Below, piece after piece: positions 20,282 through 31,179 of a DNA stretch of 58,122 bases. Within the stretch, counting starts at the first letter, position 1, and every line of letters starts with the position of its first letter. The notes under the pieces were generated by a model, which saw only the letters and a program-made list of their open reading frames with translations, searched no databases and was not told the origin of the DNA. Made by a program: the position numbers and the translations under genes. The stretch is from Bondarzewia mesenterica. Taxonomy: Eukaryota; Basidiomycota; Agaricomycetes; Russulales; Bondarzewiaceae. The DNA is taken from assembly GCA_004802705.1 (NCBI GenBank), contig SGPL01000173.1:1-58122 (forward strand). Reading direction: 5' to 3'.

Positions 20282-22245
20282 ATGTATGACCAGCATCCTG
20301 TGTATTCTCACCACGAATATCTCCCTTGGGCTCATGAGCCCTGGAAGTCCCTCTACGTCTTACAGCGCGTCCTGTCAACCCTCATCCTAGTTCCGTTTTG
20401 GATTCTCTACTACGCTATCCTCCCTCGGTCCTTCCGCCCCCGGCCCTCGTGGTCTCTCAAGCAGATCGTCGCCGTCAAGTTCACGAAGCGCATCTACCGA
20501 GTCACCGAAGTTGCAGGCGTAACTTGGGGTACTAGAGACCCAACGACCTCTCCAGATGAATCGGCTCTGCGTGAGACCCGTTTCGTTTGGGTCCCTCCAT
20601 TGTCGGACGAGCTGAGACACGGTATCGTGGACGACAAATTGGTGCAATGCAAAAAGGTAGGGACGTACATCTGGCCAAAAGAACCCTTGCGTACCTCCAG
20701 CATGCATTGTGCCCTCAGAGCAGAGAAAGCACAGAGAGGTGCCTCGACCTCGCCCATGTCCAGCGACGGCAGCTGCACAAGCTCGAACAGCATACCCTCT
20801 AACTCGGTCGCCAATATTGACATTGAGGCTGCAGCGGCCCACCCTGCGCCGAGGATGATTGGTCTTTACCTCCATGGAGGCGGATACTGTCATATGTCCG
20901 CACATGAACACTCTGGCACGTCACGGATACCCCGACGGCTGGTAAAGGTATTTACTATGGAAACCTATATTGTTGTTAGTGTGACTTGACTTACTAGCTT
21001 GTTCTTAGGACAAACTGTTTGAAGAGATTCACTGTACGTCAGGCCATACCATCCGTGACATCTTATGATGCATTGTCAGACTGCTAACTTCTGGCGACGT
21101 CTAGCTGTCGAATACCGCCTTCTCCAGCACGCTCCCGTGCCAGCTGCACTACAAGACGCAGCCGCCGTCTATGCACACCTCGTCACGCACCACCTCGGTG
21201 CACAGAAGGGCGCAGACCGCATCTACCGCTATCCCCAGGCCGCGGGGCCCTACCCCATGCCCACGGCGATGTCCCCCGACCGTCGTGGACATCGACTCGA
21301 ATCCCATAACCGAAGCTCTGCGCTCCGCCAACCACCCCGCTTCGTTGCCTTGCCGCTCCAGCGCGACGGCAGACGAAGTCACGCTCGGCGGCAATGACGC
21401 CCTGCCTGCGGGCGGTCCGCGAGGTGGAGATGGCGTACTCAAACCCGCCACGCGTCGACCGAAAGTGATCTTGATCGGGGACAGCGCGGGCGGGAACCTC
21501 ATCCTCGCCCTTGCGCGGTGGATCAGAGACCAGGGCGTTCTCCCCGCTCCGGACGGTATGCTCTTGCTTTCTGTGAGTATTTGATCCTTGCTTTTCGTGC
21601 TTCCGCAATTTGCTGATATCTCGTTTTGAACCTCTTCCTCGTAGCCATCGTGCGATCCTTGTAAGTTCAAAAAAATTTCTCTATTGTCCTTTCTCTACAT
21701 CTCTTACCCACCCTCAGACTTAACGATATTCATTTACTTTTTTCTTTCTTTCTTCTTTTCTAGCGCACACGCTTCCACAAGTCCCAGCATCGTACCGCCC
21801 GCGCCCACACGCATCGACGGATTACCTCCTCGACACTGCTGAACCCCGCGCGGTGCTTCAACGCGCCTTTTTGGGACACCACCCTGCCGAGATGGTCTAC
21901 TCGCCGTACATCTCGCCCGCATCGGACTGGGTCCTCTCCGTCTTCCACAACACCCAATGTGAGGGAATAGCTCGAACGAATCCGTTCATTCGCGCGCCGG
22001 AGGGTCACGGCCTGTTTACGTCGTTCCCGCGCGCGCTCGTTGTCGTGGGCGATGCGGAACGCCTCGAGCGTGAGATCATCGCAATGGAGCGGGGGATGGA
22101 ACGGGATGGTGTTCGTGTTCGATTGGTGTGGGTCCCGGATGGCGTGCATGATGTGTTGATCATGAAATACTGGGACGAGAACGTGAGGGAGGAGGTGTGG
22201 AGGCAGATTCGGATGTGGATAGAGGAAGTTGCGAGGGAGGAGTGA
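20282..22245 (+). CDS. alpha/beta-hydrolase fold-3 family esterase/lipase
   Basis: This is a serine hydrolase of the hormone-sensitive-lipase-like (alpha/beta-hydrolase 3) group, predicted to cleave ester or acetyl groups. An N-terminal hydrophobic segment (VLSTLILVPFWILYYAIL) suggests a membrane anchor. The oxyanion-hole motif HGGGY follows near residue 200. The nucleophile elbow is GDSAGGN near 21478-21500. The acidic residue is in VVVGDAERLERE and the catalytic His in DGVHDV. Introns are inferred at about 20949-21008, 21034-21104, 21572-21643 and 21662-21763. Between the EYRLLQHAP exon and the GDSAGGN part the frame changes by one base. The C5 run at 21273-21277 is the likely site (reading then continues PTVVDIDSNPI), either an assembly indel or a real lesion. 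All catalytic residues are otherwise present. Confidence 0.75.
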
Positions 22246-22692
22246 TGTCCTTTTTTCTCATTTACCAGAAACATGCTCTGTTTTCCCTATCGTCGTTGAT
22301 GGAATCATTGGACTAGGCGGGATTAACAATTTGGATTTTTTTTTTGCCTAGACAGGATCGGACTTGACGGATGTACTCTACTGTACCCTACGGAAATCTG
22401 TTGGTTGAAAAGATGGTGGGCGTGGTGCGAAGATCAGAGGTCATCCGGGGCGACCGACTTGGTTAAACGAGCTGAATTTCTGAAGGGTCAGGAGAGACAT
22501 TCTCGAGAAGCGTAAGTCCGCATGACATGGAATAGGAGGATGACAATCAGTCAGATTTATTGGCACCTTCCCCGCGTGCGTCTTACTCTTCCTGAGCTCC
22601 TGCTGGACTCGAAATCAAGTCATTTATTATCCACTCGGTTTCGCCACCCTCATTTACATCGATAGTAATACACAAACTTCATGTCCCGAATT
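22246..22692. other. convergent intergenic region
   Basis: Nothing coding is seen. It contains a T9 run near 22337 and presumably holds the 3' UTRs of the two converging genes. Confidence 0.5.
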
Positions 22693-23473
22693 TCAGTTAT
22701 ACGCAATGGGATGAGCAAACTGGGGCTGTACACCTCTGGTTGAAATAGCGAAGAAGAAATCATCCTTCCCGGGACGCTTCAGCTTCCAGTTCGAACCCTC
22801 TGCGACAGTAAACCTCTCCTCGCCTGCACGGATCTGGTCGTGGGAGTACCCCATTGCTGTCTCCAATGAAACCAGTGGTCCTGGGAAACTGAATGCACCG
22901 TGGTGTGGAATGGGATGGATCTCGAATCCAGGGGGTGAGTTCACGGCCTATTGAGTTCTGCGATCATAGAAGTCGACGAGATACTGCTCGTATGTGTCAA
23001 TGCCTCCCGCCCAGATGCGAATCGACAGCGGCGAGTCAGGGATCACAAAGAGGTGGACATCTGCATCATCGCGCATGGGCTTTGCCTGGTTGTTCAGGCA
23101 AGTCAGACTGGTATATTAGGGAAAGATAGAAATAAATGTACCCCGACTGTAGGCAGAGTCCCTCCAGAACGTCTCATCATTTCATTGGCACGTTCATCAA
23201 ACTCTTGTCGAAGTCGAGTAAGTTGGCCTTCAGAAGCACCTCTACCACGATGGAAGTCATCAATGAGGTCATCGGATAAGAAACACAGGGTGTTTTCGGG
23301 TATATTGTCGAAGGTAGCAAAATATTCCTCAAGGGCATTTCGATAAGGACGCGTCGGGTTGCGATTGTGGGTTACTGTGGGCTGCAAGTGAAAACAAATC
23401 AGTCAAATGTATTACAAGTGGCATTAGCAGTGATACAAACCTGGGTAGCTGCAGAATTAGTTTGGGGAAACAT
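22693..23473 (-). CDS. uncharacterised protein with an in-frame TAG
   Basis: I do not recognise it. ATG at 23473 begins MFPQTNSAATQ. An intron (GTTTGT to TGCAG) joins a second exon with RNALEEYFATFDNIPENTLC and many charged residues. A second intron (GTACAT donor, CTGAC branch site, CCAG acceptor) joins DDADVHLFVIPDSPLSIRIW and YLVDFYDRRTQ. A TAG stop follows at 22948-22950. In the same frame another 84 coding-like codons follow, including GFEIHPIPHHGAFSFPG and SNWKLKRPGKDDFFFA, before TGA at 22693. The TAG may be a nonsense mutation (CAG to TAG), an assembly error, or part of a very short intron. A product of about 135 or about 220 residues is possible. Confidence 0.5.
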
Positions 23474-23926
23474 CTTTAAGTTGCGACGAGAGGATCAGTG
23501 AGAGACGCTGACCTCGAGTGGGCAGTTCAATGTTGCCAGCCTGCAAGTACTCCTAAGTACTATTGCAAGTTCTGTCATGTGCTTCAAGCCACTCACAGTA
23601 AGTGTCCTCAGCGTACCTGGCCAAATACACTCCATTATCCATTATCCTCAGGCCCTTCGCTTTATCCTCATAATAAACAGTGAGGGATAGACATATTGGT
23701 ACTATGATCCATGAATGTGAGTATCAGATATCGATGGCAAGGTCATGGCCACAATCACACGGAAAAAAATATGATTTGGACATTCTAGCATCCAAGATAA
23801 ATAGGATATGTATGTACATGTGCATGCAGATCCAGCCTGCACCAATGTCAATTACGACTGACAGTCCTCAGAAGACAGGCGCTCACACTTCATCTCAATG
23901 TGTGTCGCGTCGCGCGCTGGTAGTCA
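23474..23926. other. intergenic, no gene seen
   Basis: Tandem spacing between two minus-strand genes. No open frame with recognisable content is present. Confidence 0.5.
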
Positions 23927-25076
23927 TTACGGCGACGCATTTTTCTTCTCCTTTTTCGTTCTGTTTAGGAGAACGCCCACGCCACGCAGCAACGCTTCTT
24001 GCTCCTCGGGCTTCGCATCTGCGCACGCCGCCCATCGCACTTTCAGCATTTCGTCGACGAGATAGACGTATCCGATGCGCGTGTTGACCATGCCCAGCTG
24101 CTCGCGGACATATTCCTATCAAAAGAAAAGAAAGGGGGAGCTTGAGTTAGTTCGGAGTCATGGGTGCCGGGAGAAATGTGTTTTGCGTACCATGTTCTGC
24201 CGTGATACTAGATATGTCGGTTGCAGACGGCTGGGGACAGAGGAGCGGAGGGAGGAGAGGAAGAGGTTGACGAGGAGGGATTTGAGGAGGTTTTCTTGGA
24301 GGTTGATTTGGACGTATTGGTAGGACGGATGATCCTGGTACATCTCGTTGACGCGGTCCGTGTACGAGGACGCATGATACTGTGATGTGATAAGATGGTA
24401 CGTAACTCAGCAGAACGATGGCACTCACCTCGGATATTTTCGTCGAGAGCATGGAAATGACGGATATGCGTCCTGAACATAGCGTGGTGGTATGAGTTTT
24501 GATGCCGTCGTTCAGTCTCGACCCTGTGATGTCCGGAAAGTATAATGCTTTCTGAGATGACAATGGCAATGAGACAAAAACACTTCGTCAGTTGTCGCTT
24601 AAGATACATACATCTTGTCGAATCAATACACTGGGCGCCAACCACGTCTTGCCTCCATGCACTCGCGTCATATGGAGATCATAAAAATACCCTGTAGAGG
24701 CCTCCTTGACTCTTCGGAGACAACAAGTTCAGTAAATCCAGGACACAGGAAATTCATGAGGAGAGTTTGGCACTCACAGATGCTTCCTCTTATCCAGTTG
24801 CTTCTCCTGGTTGAAAAAGTCGTCGCCCCTCTGCGACCAAGTCTTCACGGCTGTCGTCGGGACATCGGAGACACCCAGTGGTCTCTGCAGCGGCGGTATC
24901 TCCGGGATGGCTGGTTTCTCCTGCTTCAGACTTGGTTCTGGGACCACGTTCTCCGCAGGCTTTGCGCTCAAGCCAGAGGGTTTTGCATAGTATCGAGCGA
25001 AAACGCGTGGAGGCCGTGACCGCCGCAGGGTAGGAAGCATTTCGCAGACGAGGACTGGTGGAAGTCGCGACTTCAT
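23927..25076 (-). CDS. ATP10: mitochondrial ATPase complex assembly factor Atp10
   Basis: Atp10 is a mitochondrial inner-membrane chaperone that helps subunit 6 (Atp6) join the Fo sector of ATP synthase. ATG at 25076 starts a basic mitochondrial presequence (MKSRLPPVLVCEMLPTLRRS, then RPPRVFARYYAK). After a Pro-rich linker comes the family's PLGV motif and WSQRGDDFFNQEKQLDKRKHL. An intron then leads to YFYDL-type and HGGKTWLAP residues, and to DKALYFPDITG. Further exons give the DPLFRFVQINLQENLLKSLL-type block and EYVREQLGMVNTRIGYVYLV. The tail is Lys-rich (NRTKKEKKNASP) and ends with TAA at 23927. At least four introns are inferred. Length is close to that of fungal Atp10. The gene shares a 138-bp promoter with histone H2A. 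Confidence 0.85.
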
Positions 25077-25214
25077 CTGGAGGTATTCGTCACGTGACAT
25101 CATATATATGTGCGGCTTTCGAGGTTCGCTTGTTGATCGACCACTTTCCTTCCCCAACCACCACCATCATCTGTACAAATTTCCTATCAATCCATTTGTT
25201 TGACTTGACTCATC
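25077..25214. promoter_or_regulatory. bidirectional promoter, ATP10 / histone H2A
   Basis: Only 138 bp separate the two start codons. A TATA-like ATATATATG lies near 25102-25110, and the H2A side is rich in CCAAC and CCACC-type pyrimidine motifs. Both UTRs must be very short. Confidence 0.5.
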
Positions 25215-25914
<700 letters not shown>

Positions 25915-27303
25915 AGCGTTTTGTCTTTGCGTGTATGTTCCGCGTATCCCCCTTGTTCTGCTATATCGACTCGACTCTTGTATTGTAAATCCTGTGTGTT
26001 ATTATGAACGACTTGCGACTGGACATTCCATGCGGTCTCTTGGGCCTGTTGGCCCTTTTGAGAGCAGCGAGTACTTCAGGTGCGAAAGCTCGGCTTTCTG
26101 TTGTCCCTGTGCATTTGACTTTGAAGCATCCCGTTCGGCTTTCCGTGATATCTATCAACTCTTAACTCCTCACCCGGCAGAACAGTACTAGGTTGACCTT
26201 TGCGGGGTGCACCCACGTCTCCGCTGCCTATACTGTGTACGTCGACGTTTCGATACGAGCGAAGACTTTCTGAGATTTCTTACCGAAGATGCTCTCCGAA
26301 CTCTTCGTTTGTGAAGACACTTGGAAGTAAGCTCTCCTCTTCTTCATTATATCCATTCTTGAGGTGCACTTGTCCTCCCGCTTGACTTCTGCTCCTCCCC
26401 ACACAATCCTATGCCGGACAACAGTTAACAACCGTCTCCGAACTCGGACTGTGCTTTCCATTGACCATGCTTTATCTAGCCATGACTTGGTTCGAACCTA
26501 GTCTCCTTTGAAAACCTTGCACAGAAGATAACCGTTCTGTGTATGAGGTTTGAACCTTCGCTAGACAATGCCTTTATCTTTGCTCCCCGAACAAACTACT
26601 TCCCCAGACGGCACGTTCGCTCACGTCTCACCGTCATCGTGTCCGAGGCCAGTCGGGTCCTCTTTTCTGAACGACAACCAGTTCAACGTTCCACTGTCAA
26701 AATCTCACCTTTGACCGCATAGTTGCTCGAATACCAAAACGAGCTTCTCACTTTGCCGACATCGAGTACTCGGGATCTCCCCCTAGCCACTCTGGGTCCC
26801 CGGCCTTTACAATCATTCCCATGTGCATTCTCCATAACTTCATATACGATAGCACGTTGGTATATCGCCTACAAGTCCGATGCGTATCCGTACACCATCA
26901 GAAGGGCGTGTCGCTTTTTGGTACAGGCACGGTCGAGTGAGTATGTACTCTACTACCAGCCAGGTGGAGTGATAAATGGATGGGTTACACGTTATACCAC
27001 GAGTCGAAAATGCTAGCATATGCTGTATCATGATGTCTTAGTCTCCCTTGCGACCGCCACTGCGTGGCGAGCGCGATATGTATGTTCATGGACAGACTTG
27101 CCGCTTGCCAGTGGATAGGAGATAAAAATCTTTGTCAATCAGTCTGAGTCAGGCAAAGGATGTCACTCCTAACCTTATATTAGGGTTGATAAAATTATGT
27201 AATGTGTCCCACTGACCGTGAGAGCTCACGACGTGTCGCATCATAGCCAACCAGCACTTTAGATCGCCAAATATCACAATCTCTTTCTTCCTCTTCGACT
27301 TTC
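25915..27303. other. 1.4-kb gap, no gene recognised
   Basis: Only short ORFs occur. Palindromic GGTTCGAACC near 26490 and GGTTTGAACC near 26552 resemble B boxes, but I find no matching A box or cloverleaf. The sequence may hold the H2A 3' region and the upstream region of Sec24. Confidence 0.45.
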
Positions 27304-30300
27304 ATGGCGGACCCTGCCCAACAACTTCCTCCAGGATGGGCTGCAGAATGGTGCGTTCTCGCTTTTTTTATTCAAGTGTTTTTCAGTTAATGGCATGTCT
27401 TTAGGGATGCCAATAACCAGAGATATATGTTCATTGGTATGTGCTTCATCTATCATTCGATCTTTCAACCGAAGTCATAACTCTTCACTTATGCAGAAAC
27501 ATCTACGGGCCGCGCACAATGGGAACCCCCATCTGTCGGTCTACCCGCGGATTCTCCTCCACCTTCGACTTCTCCTCCACCAACCCATCACACGAAACGC
27601 CGTCAGTATGCTCCAGGCCAGACGCAGATTTACTATGGCGCCAACGACGCACTCGCCGCCCCCCAATATGGAAATGCTCCAGGGGGTCAGCAGCAACCCA
27701 TGGGCGGGCAGCTTTTCACTCCTGGGCTTGCAGCCGAGCAGCAGTTCGCGACCCAACAGCAGCAAGCGCCCGCTGGAACGTACTACAATCAGCAGCCGGA
27801 GCCTGAGTACATCAACGCGCCCGGATACGGTCAACAGCCTGCAGTTGGCTATGGCCAACCAAGTGCGCCAGCCCAGGTAGGCGTGTTGGCAGAGCAGTTT
27901 GCTCAGATGGGTCTCGGCGGGCAAAAGCCGTTCCAGATCTACACCGCGAACCTGTTGACGTCGCCACCCGATCCGCGCGAGCTCTCTCGTCCCCCGCCCG
28001 AGATCCGTCTGCCTCCTGGGGCTTCGTTGTCGCCTTCTCCAACGGCAAACGCGCACTTTTCATACCAGCGCAGCACACTCAATGCGATCCCAAACTCGGC
28101 ATCGCTACTCGGAAAGAGTAAGATCCCATTGGGATTGATACTCACGCCCTATCGGTCGCTGAAGGAGGGAGAGGAGCCCGTGCCTGTCGTGACCGACACG
28201 GTGATTGCAAGATGTAGGCGGTGCAGAACGTATATCAATCCTTATGTGCAGTTTATTGATGGTGGTAATCGGTGCGTGTGGCAAATGTTGGGGGCCATTT
28301 CATGATTGACCTTATTTGCTGGCAGCTGGCGATGCTGCATGTGTTCTATGTCCAATGAGGTTCCCCAGCTTTTCGACTGGGACCAAGCACGTAATCAACC
28401 TGGTGACCGATGGTCGCGCGCGGAACTCAATCATTCCGTCGTCGAGTTCGTCGCCCCAACGGAGTACATGGTCCGCCCCCCCACAGCCCGCCGTCTACAT
28501 CTTCTTAGTCGATGTCAGCCACAGCGCCGTGCAAACTGGAATGGTTGCTACGGCCACGCGAACAATCCTCGAAAATTTGGATCGTATTCCGAACGAGGAC
28601 TCGCGCACAAAAGTTGCCATTGTCGCATTTGACACGTCGCTGTACTTCTTCTCTATGCCCGTGCGTATTGGCCTCGGTTGGACATCAACATTCTTGCCCT
28701 GACATTTGATAATTAGCCCGGCACGACAGAGTCTAACATGCTTGTCGTCTCTGACATTGAAGACGTCTTTTTGCCCAAACCCACAGATCTGCTCGTGAAC
28801 CTCACCGAGGCGCGGGCTTCTCTTGAGGAACTTTTGGGTAGACTTAACGACATGTTCCAGGAGAATCATGTTATTGGCAGCGCCCTCGGCCCCGCATTAC
28901 AAGCTGGGTTCAAGCTCATGGTGAGTGCGACCCATCTCATAATTTCTGAACATCCATGAAGCGGGCATGATATCAGAGTCCTATCGGTGGAAAAATAGTT
29001 GTCTTGTCGTCCAGTCTGCCGAGCATAGGCCCTGGGGCACTCAAGAACAGAGAGGATCCGAAAATATTGGGCACGTCCAAAGTTTGTGATTTTCACTTTT
29101 GGCGCTCGGGTACCCATTTTTACAAACAATGCTTTAGGAATCAAGTCTTCTGCAGGCTGCATCTCCATTCTACAAGACGTTTGCCATCGAGTGTTCGCGT
29201 GCTCAGGTTTCAGTCGACATGTTCCTCTTCAGCTCGGCCTATCAGGACGTTGCGACTCTGGGTATCATCATCCGTCCTTTCAGTCCTTCATTCAATTACT
29301 CATGACCTTCTGTAGCCTGCCTACCACACTATACTTCTGGCCAGACGTACTTCTACCCTGCTTTCAATGCTGCACGATCCGAGGACGCCGTGAAGTTTGC
29401 GCACGAGTTCGGTGAAGTGCTCGCCATGCCCATCATGCTCGAGGCTGTGATGCGTGTGCGTGCATCTCGAGGCCTGCGGATGGCATCGTTCCACGGCAAC
29501 TTCTTTGTTCGCTCCACGGATTTGCTCGCCATGCCCGCCGTACCCCAAGATCAATCGTATGCGATCGAGGTGCAACTGGAGGAGACGTTGACTGCGCCAT
29601 TCGTCGTGTTCCAGACTGCTGTCTTGCACACTACTTGCTACGGTGTGTCGGCAAATTCATAACCGATGCTAGCCCTTGGGATGGCTCATGCTAACTGTCT
29701 TCCAGGCGAACGTCGCATCCGAGTCGTTACACTTGCACTCCCCACGACTTCGAACCTCTCTGAAGTCTACGCGTCTGCAGACCAAGTGGCTATTGCCACG
29801 CTGCTCGCAAATAAGGCCGTTGAGCGGTCGATCACACACAAGCTCGAAGACGCGCGCGACGCCGTCTTGGCAAAATTGGTCGAGATCTTGCAGTCATACA
29901 AGACGAGCATGACGTCGGCCGGCACAGGTGCGAGCGCGCAGTTGGCGATTAGCGAGAATATGAAAATGCTGCCAGTGCTCGTTTTGGGGTTGTTGAAGAA
30001 TGTAAGTGATACATATATATCTCGTAAGGCACGGCATCTAACAATATTCTCGCGATGCTCAGGTCGGGGTGCGGCAGAGTGCACAGATCCCACCGGACCT
30101 CAGGGCTTATGCGCAGGCTTTGTTGACCTCTCTCCCTTCTGAGCTTTTGATTCCATACATCCACCCGACGTTCTACTCCCTTCACAACATGCCACCTGAG
30201 GTGAGTTTTCTCCCTACTCACGTGTTGTCATCATATCTCTGACGACAAACAAATGGTAGGCTGGGACTGTCGGTGAAAACGGTGTGATCCTACCCCCGCC

Positions 30301-30823
30301 GCTGCCTCTCACATCTGAAAGACTGGAGAGACATGGTTTATTCTTGATTGAAGATGGGCAGACGATGTTTCTCTGGGTCGGACGCGATGCTGTGCCGCAG
30401 CTCATCGTTGACGTGTTTAACCTGCCCAGTTACGAGGTGTTACGTGGTGGCAAGGTAAGCATCTTCTGCCATCCCTTTGGTTACGTCTGCTCAACGTTTG
30501 GTGCATTGGAAATAGATCACACTCCCGATACTGGACAATCCGTTCTCGCAACGCATCAATGCGCTGGTCCAAAAGACGCGCGAGATGCGTCGGGGCGTGT
30601 ATTACCCCCACCTGTACGTCGTCAAGGAAGACGGCGAGCCCCCGCTCCGACTCTGGGCGCTCAGTGCGCTTATCCAGGATCGTGCGGACGTGCTGCCGAG
30701 CTACCAGCAATTCATTGGACAGCTCAAGGATAAGGTGCGCGTTTCTCATTTTCAACGTGTCTGAGTCCGAATAGATGTCTCACCTTGTTCTTTTCGTAGG
30801 TGAATGGTTCGGGAAGCTATTGA
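27304..30823 (+). CDS. SEC24: COPII coat subunit Sec24 with N-terminal WW domain
   Basis: Sec24 is the cargo-binding subunit of the COPII coat on ER exit sites, working with Sec23. ATG at 27304. The first three exons encode a WW-type domain: LPPGWAAEW, then NNQRYMFI, then TGRAQWEPP (first Trp at residue 12, second about 23 further on). A Gln/Pro-rich segment follows. The zinc finger is [10 protein letters not shown] followed by WRCCMC. The trunk domain has [16 protein letters not shown] and [15 protein letters not shown]. Beta-sandwich and helical regions include [19 protein letters not shown] and [19 protein letters not shown]. The gelsolin-like end has [20 protein letters not shown] and [20 protein letters not shown]. 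The last exon gives VNGSGSY with TGA at 30821-30823. About ten introns are inferred, all with GT/AG ends. The WW domain is unusual; Sec24 normally starts with a disordered Pro/Gln-rich tail only. Confidence 0.92.
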
Positions 30824-31179
30824 TTGAATGGACTGTATCAAAGCTGTTGTGGTCTTCATTTACTTGTGTTCGCGCCGCTGTTCTTGTCTTTGGGAACGAT
30901 ACACATTACGTTTTAGTGTTTTGTAGACATGATAATGACGATTTTCTTTTGGTGGATTGAAAATAAAAAATTGATATGAACTACATTCTTAAAACTCGTG
31001 GATTATGTCGGTACGCAACAAGAACGAAGGCTCGCCGAAGTATACTCGCCTTTGTGGTTTAACATAATGTGACGAAATCCGAAGCAACTGGGAGATATGG
31101 AATCAACAGATGATAAACAATGTTGGAGCTAGCTAGGTAGCATCAATATATGCATTCTCCATAACATACATTCTGCCAA
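30824..31179. other. convergent intergenic region
   Basis: The 3' flanks of Sec24 (plus) and the ELYS-like gene (minus). AT-rich stretches near 30960 could serve polyadenylation. Nothing else is seen. Confidence 0.5.

Noticed and set aside
21149..21670. Long minus-strand ORF opposite the hydrolase gene
   Set aside because: It is the shadow of a GC-rich coding exon. The plus strand has the GDSAGGN and HGGGY motifs in proper order.
26480..26570. tRNA genes suggested by GGTTCGAACC and GGTTTGAACC
   Set aside because: No A box at suitable distance on either strand and no acceptor or anticodon stem can be formed. The motif is palindromic and can occur by chance.
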